From positions 1 through 64,000 of the forward strand of contig JAZKJV010005751.1 in assembly GCA_037367405.1 (NCBI GenBank): a DNA stretch of 64,000 nt. The letters are read 5' to 3'. The translations under genes and the position numbers were made by a program. The notes under the pieces are model-generated. The model did no database searches. It saw nothing but the letters and a program-made list of their open reading frames with translations, and was not told the DNA's origin. Within the stretch, counting starts at the first letter, position 1. Every line of letters starts with the position of its first letter. The stretch comes from Ottelia alismoides. Lineage: Eukaryota > Streptophyta > Magnoliopsida > Alismatales > Hydrocharitaceae. Shown here piece after piece: positions 34,906-43,487 of the stretch.

Positions 34906-35343
34906 TCACCGAACCTCAATCGTGGCTCTCATTCCTGCCTCAGAGTGGGCACGCGTCGACATCACGTCATCGAATCTGCCCGTTCGCACCGGATAGAACC
35001 ACCACTCAGCAACTCCCCCTGCCTTCACCTCAAGCCGCCTCACTGGCCCGTACACCTCTGCAATCGCCTTGCCATCTGGGCCGAGCACAACAACCTTGCG
35101 AGAGAAGACCGCATCTGCTAGCCCCTGTGATCCAAAGTAGTAGGAGTTCGGACTTGGGTTCTCAAGTCGGAGCACGTAGAGCTTTCCCGTCTCCAAAGTG
35201 AGCGTTTCGGGACTGAACTTGTGCTCTCCTTTGGCGTTCCCGAGCGCAATCGTGAGTTGCGTAGGGTCGCCACGGGTCAAGTCACCAGCGCCAAAGGAAG
35301 CACCCGTCGCCAGTAGTAGCCAAGCGAACCAAATTGTCCTCAT
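34906..35343 (-). CDS. Exported cupredoxin-like protein, reverse-oriented
   Basis: 145 residues on the minus strand from ATG 35343. Signal peptide (IWFAWLLLATGASFGAG), then FSPETLTLETGKLYVLRLENPS and WWFYPVRTGRFDDVMSTRAHSEAGMRATIEV, a cupredoxin-type beta fold. The copper-site Cys of classical blue copper proteins is missing; His and Met remain, so copper binding is uncertain. It ends two bases after attC47, so its own terminator or read-through matters. Opposite to the array. Confidence 0.7.
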   Translation of the reverse strand: MRTIWFAWLLLATGASFGAGDLTRGDPTQLTIALGNAKGEHKFSPETLTLETGKLYVLRLENPSPNSYYFGSQGLADAVFSRKVVVLGPDGKAIAEVYGPVRRLEVKAGGVAEWWFYPVRTGRFDDVMSTRAHSEAGMRATIEVR

Positions 35344-35454
35344 CCTCGCCCCCTCGTCCGTGTCAAACACATGTGTCGCGCACTCAGGCACGCGGTACTG
35401 CAAGACTAGAGCAACTCGCTGCCACAAGCTCCAAATGCCAGTCGCCGCAGTGAG

Positions 35455-35586
35455 GCCTAACCACTCGTTCAACCCCCGACTCGCTACGGCGGGCACTGTA
35501 AGCCTGGTCCGCGCCAGTTGTACTATCGTCGCGTACCAGGCTTACAGTACCCGCCTCCGCTCGCGGGGTTAACTCGAACGTTAGGC
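35455..35586 (+). repeat. attC48
   Basis: Closes the reverse cupredoxin cassette. CGACTCGC/GCTCGCGG variant; arms GGCACTGTAAGCC/GGCTTACAGTACC. Confidence 0.97.
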
Positions 35587-35598
35587 GTCACCAGAACC

Positions 35599-36102
35599 AT
35601 GCACTTGCTTCACCGTTTCGCGCTGCTCACCTTGGCGCTCGCAACGCTTCATGCAGGCGCTGCACTGTCTGACGAAGAGTTGGTCGCGACCTTACTGAAG
35701 TCACTTCGGCCCGTCGCAGACTCAAAGAGGCAGGAGAACGTTGGAGCCGCGTTGAGACTCTTCAAGGCACATGGACTGATTCAAATCCGCCCGCAGCGCC
35801 TGGACTACACCGACTTCTACCCGCTTCAGAGGCCAATGAGTGTTTTTGGCCACGACCTTGTATGGCTCGAAGAGGAGTACATGGTCAGGTTCATAGGCTG
35901 TTGTGTTAATGAAGGAGGCGGCCTTCTTCTAAGGCTCAAGGGGCCTTCTGACGAGATCTCCGCGTTTGCGAAGAGGAATCAGTGTTCCCTGAAGGAGTTC
36001 GAGAGCCTTGATCAATACCGACAGAACTCACTCTTCAGGCACCCCTTGTCTGAAGGCCGCTATGCCGCACTTTCTTGCCGAGTGAGCGACGAGCGCGAGT
36101 GA
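35599..36102 (+). CDS. Exported hypothetical protein (167 aa)
   Basis: ATG 35599. Signal peptide (FALLTLALATLHAGAALS) followed by a helical-then-strand body with three cysteines (CC, C). Not recognised. Own TGA. Confidence 0.6.
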   Translation: MHLLHRFALLTLALATLHAGAALSDEELVATLLKSLRPVADSKRQENVGAALRLFKAHGLIQIRPQRLDYTDFYPLQRPMSVFGHDLVWLEEEYMVRFIGCCVNEGGGLLLRLKGPSDEISAFAKRNQCSLKEFESLDQYRQNSLFRHPLSEGRYAALSCRVSDERE

Positions 36103-36103
36103 C

Positions 36104-36232
36104 GCCTAACCCCTCGCTCAACCGGACCCGCTACGGCAAGCACCGTAAGCCTGGGCTGAGGCACTTGGTGCATCATCTCAGCCCAGGCTTACGGTGCTCG
36201 CCTCCGCAGGCCGGTTAGCTCGAACGTTAGGC
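36104..36232 (+). repeat. attC49 (short CCGG-arm variant)
   Basis: Closes the exported 167-aa cassette. CAACCGGACC with GGCCGGTTAGC, as in attC31. Arms CACCGTAAGCC/GGCTTACGGTG. Confidence 0.97.
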
Positions 36233-36241
36233 CCCACCAAG

Positions 36242-36667
36242 ATGCCCCCGAACACCACAAAGCGCCGCGTCGGAGTCGGCGTTGGTGTACTCGTCGTCCA
36301 GGACCGGTTGGTGCTGCTCGGCAAGCGAAAGGGATCGCACGGCGCAGGCACCTGGTCTGCGCCAGGCGGCAGACTGGAGTTTGGTGAATCCATTGAGGAC
36401 TGCGCAGCCAGAGAACTGCGAGAAGAGACCGGACTTACTGCGTCATCGATAGAACTGGGTCCATACACGAACGACGTCTTTGCAGAGGCTGGCGAGCACT
36501 ACGTGACCATCTTCGTTGTGGCGCGCGGAATCGACGGCGCGCCCAAGAACCTCGAACCGGTGAAGTGCGATGGTTGGGCCTGGTATGCCTGGGATCAGTT
36601 TCCACAGGCGCTGTTCACGCCGCTTGTCAACCTTCGCCTTATTGGCTGGCGGCCGGGTGGGGCCTAA
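36242..36667 (+). CDS. Nudix hydrolase
   Basis: 141 residues from ATG 36242. The Nudix box GGRLEFGESIEDCAARELREETGL (G-x5-E-x7-REUxEE) is complete. The upstream TWSAPGG and downstream FVVARG and WAWYAWDQFPQALFTPLVNL fit a small nucleotide-type Nudix enzyme that hydrolyses a nucleoside diphosphate linked to another moiety, using Mg2+. Substrate not defined. Intact; stop in attC50. Confidence 0.92.
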   Translation: MPPNTTKRRVGVGVGVLVVQDRLVLLGKRKGSHGAGTWSAPGGRLEFGESIEDCAARELREETGLTASSIELGPYTNDVFAEAGEHYVTIFVVARGIDGAPKNLEPVKCDGWAWYAWDQFPQALFTPLVNLRLIGWRPGGA

Positions 36668-36793
36668 CAACTCGTTCAACCCCCGACCCGCTACGGCAAG
36701 CCTTGTAAGGCCGGGCGGCGCCAGCGGTACCATCGCCGCCGCCCGGCCTTACAAGGCTCGCCTCCGCGGTCGGGGTTAACTCGAACGTTAGGC
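36662..36793 (+). repeat. attC50
   Basis: Closes the Nudix cassette. Arms CCTTGTAAGGCC/GGCCTTACAAGG. Confidence 0.97.
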
Positions 36794-36827
36794 CACACGA
36801 ACACACCTCCTCCGCGTCTCAAGGACT

Positions 36828-37193
36828 ATGGCAAGCATCGTTGAGTTTTCGTCGTTGGCATCGCGGGTATGGGCCGAGTGGGAGCGAGAGATCCGCTCCA
36901 CCGCGCGGAGTCGCGGGCTGTCAGACGAAGTCATTGACGACGCTCTGCCGCGCCTTCGCGCGCACTGGGATGCCCTCTTTGAAGCAGTCCAACTGGAACT
37001 TCCGGAACGGCCGGTCCCAGGTGAATTGACCAGGCCGCAAGCGAAGGCGATACAGGGGCTCATCGATGACGCCGCCGGTGTGGTGCTGACCCGCCTGCGT
37101 CATGAAAGGACCGTTGCCTTTCAGCGCTTCGTTCTCGTCGAGTTGGCGCTTTCCGAGGCCTGGCTGCGGCAGCCGCCGCCCCGCGCGCACTGA
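36828..37193 (+). CDS. Hypothetical helical protein (121 aa)
   Basis: ATG 36828. Almost wholly helical and charged (VWAEWEREIRSTARSRG, WDALFEAVQLEL, AKAIQGLIDDAAGVVLTRLRHER). Not recognised. Confidence 0.6.
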   Translation: MASIVEFSSLASRVWAEWEREIRSTARSRGLSDEVIDDALPRLRAHWDALFEAVQLELPERPVPGELTRPQAKAIQGLIDDAAGVVLTRLRHERTVAFQRFVLVELALSEAWLRQPPPRAH

Positions 37194-37242
37194 CTTCAAG
37201 ACCCTCACAGTGCAAGCAATCAAGAGCGCGGTGCACGGTGTG

Positions 37243-37374
37243 GCCTAACTACTCGCTCAACCCCCGACCCGCTACGGCAGGCGCTGTAAGCCGGGCCGGC
37301 GCCAGTCGTACTATCGTCGCCGTCCCGGCTTACAGCACCTGCCTCCGCGGTCGGGGTTAGCTCGAACGTTAGGC
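37243..37374 (+). repeat. attC51
   Basis: Closes the 121-aa cassette. Arms GCTGTAAGCC/GGCTTACAGC. Confidence 0.97.
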
Positions 37375-37456
37375 CGCACACCCAGCTCTCAGGCACTTGC
37401 CTTGCAGCAGAATTCAGAACCAGTCTGTCGATTGACCAGCTACCCGGAGTGAACTT

Positions 37457-37780
37457 GTGGGAAGAGTTAAAGAATGGATGATTGACGAAGAGCGGATCAG
37501 GTTCGAAAGAGCAGAAGCTGCCTACTTCGCTTTGCCCGAAGCCCAGGCTAAAGCACTCGAAGGAATTCACGAGATTCTCCAGTCGCACATACAGCTTGTG
37601 GAGCAGAACGCTGAACTGAAGCACCAGCTCTCAACACTGCAGGCGGAGTTTGCCGAGGCAACGAGCCCTGTCTCTCGCTGGAAGGAGCGCGGGTACGGTT
37701 TCGCATTCGGAGTATGCGCGTCCGTCGCTGCGTCATTCGTATGGGCCAAGGTTGTAAAGCAATGGCCAGGTGTCGGGTAG
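37457..37780 (+). CDS. Coiled-coil protein with C-terminal membrane helix (107 aa)
   Basis: GTG 37457. Charged helices and a coiled coil (VEQNAELKHQLSTLQAEFAEA), then one helix (GFAFGVCASVAASFVWA) near the C-terminus: tail-anchored type. Not recognised. Confidence 0.6.
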   Translation: MGRVKEWMIDEERIRFERAEAAYFALPEAQAKALEGIHEILQSHIQLVEQNAELKHQLSTLQAEFAEATSPVSRWKERGYGFAFGVCASVAASFVWAKVVKQWPGVG

Positions 37781-37789
37781 CACGGTGCG

Positions 37790-37921
37790 GCCTAACACCT
37801 CGCTCAACCCCCGACCCGCTACGGCAGGCGCTGTAAGCCGGGCCGGCGCCAGTCGTACTATCGTCGCCGTCCCGGCTTACAGCACCTGCCTCCGCGGTCG
37901 GGGTTAGCTCGAACGTTAGGC
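37790..37921 (+). repeat. attC52
   Basis: Closes the tail-anchored cassette. Arms GCTGTAAGCC/GGCTTACAGC. Confidence 0.97.
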
Positions 37922-37969
37922 GCCGCAATCACCACCACCGCGCTCCGCGGTCACCAGGAGGTTCTTCTC

Positions 37970-38401
37970 ATGGCTGAAGCCAAGACCAAGGCCACTTCTG
38001 CCAGCGTCGATGAGTACCTCGCGTCAAAGGCAAGCTCCGAGCAGCTCGCTGACTGCAAGGCCTTGATGGCATTGCTTAAGAAGGTCACGAAGCACTCGCC
38101 CAAGATGTGGGGGTCCAGCATCGTGGGCTATGGCAGCTACAGCTACAAGTACGAGAGCGGCCGCACAGGCGAGTCGTGCCTCACTGGCTTCGCGGTGAGG
38201 GGCAAGGAACTGGTGGTCTATCTCGTTGCCGAGAGCGAGGAACAACAGGCGCTCCTTGCCAAGCTCGGGAAGCACAAGATGGGCAAGGCCTGCCTGTACT
38301 TCAAGCGCCTCGCGGACTTGGACACCAAAGTGCTCGAAACACTTGTCTCGGGGTCGGTAGCAGAGACAAAACGCCGTCACGCCGTTGCGGGCGGCGCCTA
38401 A
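37970..38401 (+). CDS. DUF1801 family protein
   Basis: 143 residues from ATG 37970, with CAGGAGG upstream. VDEYLASKASSEQLADCKALMALLKKVTKHSPKMWGSSIVGYGSYSYKYESG and the strand GFAVRGKELVVYLV are the DUF1801 pattern (small YdhG-like proteins). C-terminal LYFKRLADLDTKVLETLV completes the domain. A second DUF1801 cassette, not a copy of the broken one near 2.4 kb. Intact; stop in attC53. Confidence 0.88.
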   Translation: MAEAKTKATSASVDEYLASKASSEQLADCKALMALLKKVTKHSPKMWGSSIVGYGSYSYKYESGRTGESCLTGFAVRGKELVVYLVAESEEQQALLAKLGKHKMGKACLYFKRLADLDTKVLETLVSGSVAETKRRHAVAGGA

Positions 38402-38527
38402 CCACTCGCTCAACCCCCGACCCGCTACGGCAGGCGCTGTAAGCCGGGCCGGCGCCAGCCGTACTATCGTCGCCGTCCCGGCTTACAGCGCCTGCCTCCG
38501 CGGTCGGGGTTAGCTCGAACGTTAGGC
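38396..38527 (+). repeat. attC53
   Basis: Closes the second DUF1801 cassette; TAA 38399-38401 is its stop. Arms GCTGTAAGCC/GGCTTACAGC. Confidence 0.97.
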
Positions 38528-38544
38528 CGCACAGCCCACATCCC

Positions 38545-39018
38545 GTGCAGATCATCGGCCCCTCAATACCTGCGGCGCAGCACTGCGACCGCATCTTACG
38601 CAGCCTGCCGCGATGGTTTGGCATTGAGGAATCTCTCCTCGAGTACGTGGCTGACTCGGAGCGCTTCTCAACGTTCTTCGCCATGGAGAGCGAGCCGGTA
38701 GCCTTCCTCACAGTGCGGGAGCACTTCCCGCAGAGCTGGGAGGTTCATTGCATCGGCGTTCTGGCGTCTCACAGAGGCAACGGCATCGGCCGCAAGCTCC
38801 ACTCACACGTCGAGGGCTGGCTCCTAAACAAGGGCGCCAAGGCGCTGCAGGTCAAGACGCTGGCGCCTGCTCATCCAAGTCCAGAATATGCAGAAACAAG
38901 GCAGTTCTACGCTGCCATGGGCTACCTGCCTCTTGAGGTGTTTCCAACGTTGTGGGGGCCTAAGCTGCCGGTGCTTCAGCTAGTCAAGGTACTCGCAACA
39001 CCAGCGAGTGCGGCCTAA
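38545..39018 (+). CDS. GNAT N-acetyltransferase
   Basis: 157 residues from GTG 38545. WEVHCIGVLASHRGNGIGRKLHSHVEGWL holds the Q/R-x-x-G-x-G/A acetyl-CoA loop (RGNGIG). VKTLAPAHPSPEYAETRQFYAAMGY gives the following strand and the Y.A.GY helix. N-terminal IPAAQHCDRILRSLPRWFG region. Substrate unknown. Intact; stop in attC54. Confidence 0.88.
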   Translation: MQIIGPSIPAAQHCDRILRSLPRWFGIEESLLEYVADSERFSTFFAMESEPVAFLTVREHFPQSWEVHCIGVLASHRGNGIGRKLHSHVEGWLLNKGAKALQVKTLAPAHPSPEYAETRQFYAAMGYLPLEVFPTLWGPKLPVLQLVKVLATPASAA

Positions 39019-39144
39019 CACCTCGTTCAACCCCCGACCCGCTACGGCAAGCCTTGTAAGGCCAGGCGGCGCCAGCGATACCATCGTCGCCGCCCGGCCT
39101 TACAAGGCTTGCCTCCGCGGTCGGGGTTAACTCGAACGTTAGGC
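39013..39144 (+). repeat. attC54
   Basis: Closes the GNAT cassette. Arms CCTTGTAAGGCC/GGCCTTACAAGG, with one CCAGG mismatch. Confidence 0.97.
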
Positions 39145-39176
39145 CGCACAAGAACCACCTTTCCACCTGCCGGTCC

Positions 39177-39359
39177 ATGTTCAAGCTTCTCGGTGCCGCA
39201 CTTGCTTGCTACGTCGCATACGCGGCTCTGTCGGGCAGCGTCATTGCCAAGGCTGGAGCCGGTACCAGATCTGTTGAGCGCAGTGATTCGCCCGTCTACT
39301 TCTGGTCCGTTGTCGCGGTCTACGCTGGCTTGAGCGTCGCGCTACTCTTCTGGTTCTGA
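39177..39359 (+). CDS. Small two-helix membrane protein (60 aa)
   Basis: ATG 39177. Helices LGAALACYVAYAALSGSVIA and YFWSVVAVYAGLSVALLFWF at the two ends. Not recognised. The remaining 207 bases of the cassette hold no gene I can support. Confidence 0.5.
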   Translation: MFKLLGAALACYVAYAALSGSVIAKAGAGTRSVERSDSPVYFWSVVAVYAGLSVALLFWF

Positions 39360-39566
39360 GCGAGGCCCAGGTTCCCCCATCCGAGCACGGAGCAAGTGTG
39401 TTCGTCCACCTCTGGTCAGTCTGCCTTTCCCAGTTCCTGAGTCGGCGTCGTCAGGCCGCCAGTGAGAGCACCGTTAGTGGGCTCCTGCAGCGGTACTGCC
39501 CAGGGCTTCTACCAACCAGCCGCAACGCTCGTGCCAGCGTTGGTCAAGCAGCGTGCGCGCAGTGCG

Positions 39567-39698
39567 GCCTAACAACTCGCTCAACCCCCGACCCGCTACG
39601 GCAGGCGCTGTAAGCCCGGTCCGCGGCAGGCGTAGCATCGTCGCGTACCGGGCTTACAGCACCTGCCTCCGCGGTCGGGGTTAGCTCGGACGTTAGGC
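39567..39698 (+). repeat. attC55
   Basis: Closes the 60-aa membrane protein cassette. Right flank CTCGGACG. Arms GCTGTAAGCCC/GGGCTTACAGC. Confidence 0.97.
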
Positions 39699-39713
39699 CA
39701 CACCAAAACCCGC

Positions 39714-40199
39714 ATGCGCCGCGTCCTGCGCCTCGATCAATCCATCGAATCGGTTGCTCGGGAAATTCACGCCGTTCAGATGGCCGCGTACGCCCAGGAA
39801 GCCGCACTCCTTGGCGTGCACAACTTCCCGCCGCTGCACCGAACTGTCAAAGACGTCGCCCTATCGGGCGAGATCTACAGCGGGGTATACGAGGGTCAAA
39901 GCTTGGTCGGAGCCATGGGCTTCTCGACGGGCTCCGGCGGACGCGACCTGAACATCGACTCTCTGGTGGTGTTGCCTGACCATCAACGCCGCGGAGTCGC
40001 ACACGCACTCCTGACAGAGTTCGTTGCGGAGCACGGAACCAAGGAACTCACGGTACAAACGGGTGCCAAGAACGCACCCGCACTCGCCCTGTACGCCGGC
40101 TTCGGCTTCAAGGAGATCAGGCGCTGGGTCCTCGGCGAGGAGGGGCTTGAGTTGGTTCAGTTGCACAGGGAAACGCACCGTGCGCCGGGTGTGGCCTAA
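39714..40199 (+). CDS. GNAT N-acetyltransferase
   Basis: 161 residues from ATG 39714. DLNIDSLVVLPDHQRRGVAHALLTEFVAEHG has the QRRGVA acetyl-CoA loop; LTVQTGAKNAPALALYAGFGFKEI gives motif B. Substrate unknown. Intact; stop in attC56. Confidence 0.9.
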   Translation: MRRVLRLDQSIESVAREIHAVQMAAYAQEAALLGVHNFPPLHRTVKDVALSGEIYSGVYEGQSLVGAMGFSTGSGGRDLNIDSLVVLPDHQRRGVAHALLTEFVAEHGTKELTVQTGAKNAPALALYAGFGFKEIRRWVLGEEGLELVQLHRETHRAPGVA

Positions 40200-40325
40200 C
40201 ACCTCGTTCAACCCCCGACCCGCTACGGCAAGCCTTGTAAGGCCGGGCAGCGCCAGTTGTACTATCGTCGCCGCCCGGCCTTACAAGGCTCGCCTCCGCG
40301 GTCGGGGTTAACTCGAACGTTAGGC
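40194..40325 (+). repeat. attC56
   Basis: Closes the second intact GNAT cassette. Arms CCTTGTAAGGCC/GGCCTTACAAGG. Confidence 0.97.
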
Positions 40326-40407
40326 TTCATCACTCCTGCTGATGCCGCCGGCCACGGGCGAACTCACAGTCGAGACCTAGTCTGATCCAGACTCACGGGG
40401 AGGTCTC

Positions 40408-41109
40408 ATGCAGAAGGTAATCTCATGTGTCGCATTCCTGGCGGCAATGTTCATCAGCAGCGCCAACTTCGCGCAACAGAACGTCCCTAAGCCAGACGCT
40501 CCCGAGCCCGCGAAACCCCCAGCCGATCCGGCGTCGGCGCCGAAGAAGACAGTCGAAAGCGAGGAGATCAGAGGTGCCTACAGCCAGTTTGGCTTCGCGC
40601 CCGCGATCTACATGATTCGCTACAGGGACACTATCTACAAGGAACCCAAGGATGTTCGGGTTCGCTCGGACGGTGTTTTGACTGGCGCCGGGACGCGACA
40701 TGCAACAAGTGTCGGAGTCGAGGTTCATTACGGCACTTCCGCCTTCAACAAGGCCACGTACCGCGTGAACGCGAATACGGGTCAAAGAACCTTTCTCTAT
40801 ACCAGTGGCCACACCTTCTCCCCATATGCCGGTCTCTTCGACCTAGAGGACGGAATCAATGGACTCGCCCTCGGATTCTTGTATGGATACTGGCGCGGTG
40901 ATGAGAACTACAACAAAACTTCCGCGCTGAATGTTGGCATCGGCTGGACCGTCCACAAGAACCGCCTCGTCCTCGCCGAAGGGCTGCGAGAAGGTGCTCC
41001 GTTGCCCACAGTAAGCCCCCCCGGATCAGCACTCACGCCGGAGGAGTACACCCGCAGAAAGGATGTACGGGGCATGACATTGACGCTGTCAGCGTCGTTC
41101 GGTTTCTGA
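40408..41109 (+). CDS. Exported, probable outer-membrane beta-barrel protein
   Basis: 233 residues from ATG 40408, with GGGGAGG seven bases upstream. Signal peptide (ISCVAFLAAMFISSANFAQQ), then a proline-rich linker. Long alternating strands follow (TSVGVEVHYGTSAFNKATYRV, YAGLFDLEDGINGLALGFLYGYW, ALNVGIGWTVHKNRLVLAEG) and a terminal Phe (TLTLSASFGF), as expected for an outer-membrane barrel. No family assigned. One of the few cassettes with an 80-base leader and a strong Shine-Dalgarno. Confidence 0.7.
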   Translation: MQKVISCVAFLAAMFISSANFAQQNVPKPDAPEPAKPPADPASAPKKTVESEEIRGAYSQFGFAPAIYMIRYRDTIYKEPKDVRVRSDGVLTGAGTRHATSVGVEVHYGTSAFNKATYRVNANTGQRTFLYTSGHTFSPYAGLFDLEDGINGLALGFLYGYWRGDENYNKTSALNVGIGWTVHKNRLVLAEGLREGAPLPTVSPPGSALTPEEYTRRKDVRGMTLTLSASFGF

Positions 41110-41153
41110 GAGAACCCACCTGCGCGCCGACGCCACGCCGGCGCACGGATGAA

Positions 41154-41288
41154 GCCTAACCACTCGTTCAACCCCCGACCCGCTACGGCAAGCCTTGTAA
41201 GGCCGGGCAGCGCCATAGCAAGTACCATCGTCGCTGCCCGGCCTTACAAGGCTCGCCTCCGCGGTCGGGGTTAACTCCAACGTTAGGC
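41154..41288 (+). repeat. attC57
   Basis: Closes the barrel-like cassette. Right flank CTCCAACG with the common left flank. Cassette ends are the rare TTCAT/ATGAA pair. Arms CCTTGTAAGGCC/GGCCTTACAAGG. Confidence 0.96.
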
Positions 41289-41307
41289 CTCGCACACCAG
41301 CCCCGTC

Positions 41308-41628
41308 ATGCTCATCACGTACGCAGTCACAGCCGACGAAGACCCACTCACTTGTCTGTTCACCAAGCAAGACAATGGAAGGCTTGCCTTTGGCATTGGC
41401 GGTGAGAGTAAGGCAAGCGCAGAACCGCAAGACGTATTGCAAGGGGAAGTTGAGTTTCGTGACTACGTAATGGAGGGCTTTGTTACCTACTTCGTTCGAG
41501 CCAAGCGTAGCGATGAGGCTCTCCTTGTCTCCATCCGCAAGACTGGCAGTAACCGAGACCAGCATCTTGATTGGTCTTTCGAGCACTACTTTCGGAGTCA
41601 AGGCTGCACGGCTACCCGAACACAATGA
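41308..41628 (+). CDS. Hypothetical cassette protein (106 aa)
   Basis: ATG 41308. Mixed alpha/beta with EVEFRDYVMEGFVTYFVRAKRSDEALLVSIRK. Soluble. Not recognised. Confidence 0.55.
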   Translation: MLITYAVTADEDPLTCLFTKQDNGRLAFGIGGESKASAEPQDVLQGEVEFRDYVMEGFVTYFVRAKRSDEALLVSIRKTGSNRDQHLDWSFEHYFRSQGCTATRTQ

Positions 41629-41664
41629 CTAAGAACCTTGCATCAGTTTCTGTCCGTCGGCGAG

Positions 41665-41796
41665 GCCTAACCCCTCGCTCAACCCCCGACTCGCTACGGC
41701 AGGCGCTGTAAGCCCGGGCCGCGCCAGCGCTACCATCGTCGCGTCCCGGGCTTACAGCACCTGCCTCCGCTCTCGGGGTTAGCTCGAACGTTAGGC
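41665..41796 (+). repeat. attC58
   Basis: Closes the 106-aa cassette. CGACTCGC/GCTCTCGGG variant; arms GCTGTAAGCCC/GGGCTTACAGC. Confidence 0.97.
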
Positions 41797-41818
41797 GGCT
41801 CAGGAACAGCATCAGACT

Positions 41819-42700
41819 ATGGCGACAAGACGAACACCCCAACCCGCTGCCGCGAAGCCTGCAATGGAACTCCTTGTGTCCCGGGACGAGGCGCGCCAGC
41901 GCATCCAGGATCGGATTGAGCGCGGCCTAGACCTCAAACGCCAGCAGGTCGACACACGGGAGGCGCTGGAGCAACTGTCCAACGACTACAGCAAATGGAA
42001 CGCCTACAACGCCGAACTCCTTAAGCGCCTCTTCTCCACCGAAGAAGCGGAGAGGGAATACAGCTACTGGGGTATCGCCGTCTCATCGATGCGCGAGCCC
42101 ACCCTTAGCGAGAGGATCGCCGGTGTCCACAAGGACATAGACAAGAAGGTACATAGGCTGGACTCGCTCCTGGAGCGGCTAGAACTCATATCGCTAAGCG
42201 CGGGGGTGGCCCGACCAGAGCCGGACGCGACCTCGGTGCGAGCACCGAAGTCGCGCAAGGTGTTCGTTGTCCACGGACACGACGAAGTCGCCAAGACTTC
42301 ACTCGAAGTCTTTCTACACGAGAACGGCCTTGAGCCTGTCGTGCTTCATCGCCAAGCCGACGAAGGACTCACCGTCATAGAGAAGTTTGAGAAGCACAGC
42401 GATGTTGGCTACGCGTTCATCCTCCTCACCCCTGACGAGGTCGCGTACGTCGCCGCCGACGAAGGAAAACCTGACGATCGGCGCCGCAAGGAATGGCGTG
42501 CTCGCCCGAACGTGATCTTCGAGTTTGGTTACTTCGTCGGCAAGTTGGGCCGTTCGCGCGTCTGCTGTCTGTATACGGGAACTGTCACCTTGCCCAGCGA
42601 CGTCAATGGCATGATTTACAAGAAGTACGAGAGAAGCGTCGAGGAGGTCGCGTACAGCATCCTGAAGGACCTTCGCGCCTCTGGCTACGGAGCCGCCTAA
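41819..42700 (+). CDS. TIR-like (PF10137-type) effector protein
   Basis: 293 residues from ATG 41819. An N-terminal helical region (about 20-125, coiled-coil like) leads into a C-terminal TIR-like nucleotide-binding domain. KVFVVHGHDEVAKTSLEVFL (147-166), EPVVLHRQADEGLTVIEKFE, VGYAFILLTPDEVA and RARPNVIFEFGYFVGKLGR with the expected catalytic Glu235 follow in order, then YKKYERSVEEVAYSILKDL. This family includes CBASS/Pycsar-associated TIR effectors that degrade NAD+ when activated. No cyclase partner is in the cassette, so the trigger is unknown; the N-terminal region may sense it. Intact; stop in attC59. Confidence 0.87.
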   Translation: MATRRTPQPAAAKPAMELLVSRDEARQRIQDRIERGLDLKRQQVDTREALEQLSNDYSKWNAYNAELLKRLFSTEEAEREYSYWGIAVSSMREPTLSERIAGVHKDIDKKVHRLDSLLERLELISLSAGVARPEPDATSVRAPKSRKVFVVHGHDEVAKTSLEVFLHENGLEPVVLHRQADEGLTVIEKFEKHSDVGYAFILLTPDEVAYVAADEGKPDDRRRKEWRARPNVIFEFGYFVGKLGRSRVCCLYTGTVTLPSDVNGMIYKKYERSVEEVAYSILKDLRASGYGAA

Positions 42701-42826
42701 CCCCTCGCTCAACCCCCGACTCGCTACGGCAGGCGGTGTAAGCCGGGCCTGCGCCAGTCGTACTATCGTCGCAGTCCCGGCTTACACCGCCTGCCTCCGC
42801 TCGCGGGGTTAGCTCGAACGTTAGGC
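42695..42826 (+). repeat. attC59
   Basis: Closes the TIR-like cassette; TAA 42698-42700 is its stop. CGACTCGC/GCTCGCGG variant; arms CGGTGTAAGCC/GGCTTACACCG. Confidence 0.97.
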
Positions 42827-42842
42827 GGCACAGGAGCCAGCT

Positions 42843-43328
42843 TTGCTTGTACTCATCCCGATGGAAACAGCCGAATTCCCGGAGTTCTTCGAGGCGGCTT
42901 CAAGCAACTACGCCGAGGAGAACGTCGCGAACGGCCGATGGAATGCCTCAGAGGCACTTGAGCTGGCACGCGAAGAAACGAGCCGACTCCTGCCTGAAAG
43001 CGAGAAGACTGCCGACAACCTACTGTTCGTGCTTCGCGATACCGACCGAGGCGTAAACATCGGCTATCTCTGGTACGGCGCGATGGCGCGCGGGACGAAG
43101 AGGGTAGCCTTTCTGTATCAGCTCTACATTCACCCGCAGCATCGCCGCCAAGGCTATGGCCGCCAAGCCATGCAGTGGTTCGAGGAAGAAGCGATCAGGC
43201 AAGGATTCGATGCGCTCGCGTTGAACGTGTCCGCGACCAACCAAAATGCGGTACGCCTGTACGAAGCAGCGGGCTACGGCCCGTCAAGCATCGTCATGCG
43301 CAAGCAACTGCCGCGCGGTGCCGCCTAA
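42843..43328 (+). CDS. GNAT N-acetyltransferase
   Basis: 161 residues from TTG 42843, chosen because CAGGAG lies seven bases upstream. LYQLYIHPQHRRQGYGRQAMQWFEEEA contains the RRQGYG acetyl-CoA loop; LALNVSATNQNAVRLYEAAGY completes the GNAT core. The alternative start is ATG 42861. Substrate unknown. Stop in attC60. Confidence 0.9.
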   Translation: MLVLIPMETAEFPEFFEAASSNYAEENVANGRWNASEALELAREETSRLLPESEKTADNLLFVLRDTDRGVNIGYLWYGAMARGTKRVAFLYQLYIHPQHRRQGYGRQAMQWFEEEAIRQGFDALALNVSATNQNAVRLYEAAGYGPSSIVMRKQLPRGAA

Positions 43329-43454
43329 CCACTCGTTCAACCCCCGACCCGCTACGGCAAGCCCTGTAAGGCCGGGCAGCGCCAGCTGTACTATCGTCGC
43401 CGCCCGGCCTTACAAGGCTCGCCTCCGCGGTCGGGGTTAACTCGAACGTTAGGC
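43323..43454 (+). repeat. attC60
   Basis: Closes the third intact GNAT cassette. Arms CCCTGTAAGGCC/GGCCTTACAAGG, with one mismatch. Confidence 0.97.
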
Positions 43455-43487
43455 CACACACGGACACCCCATGGTGCTCTTCCCCGT

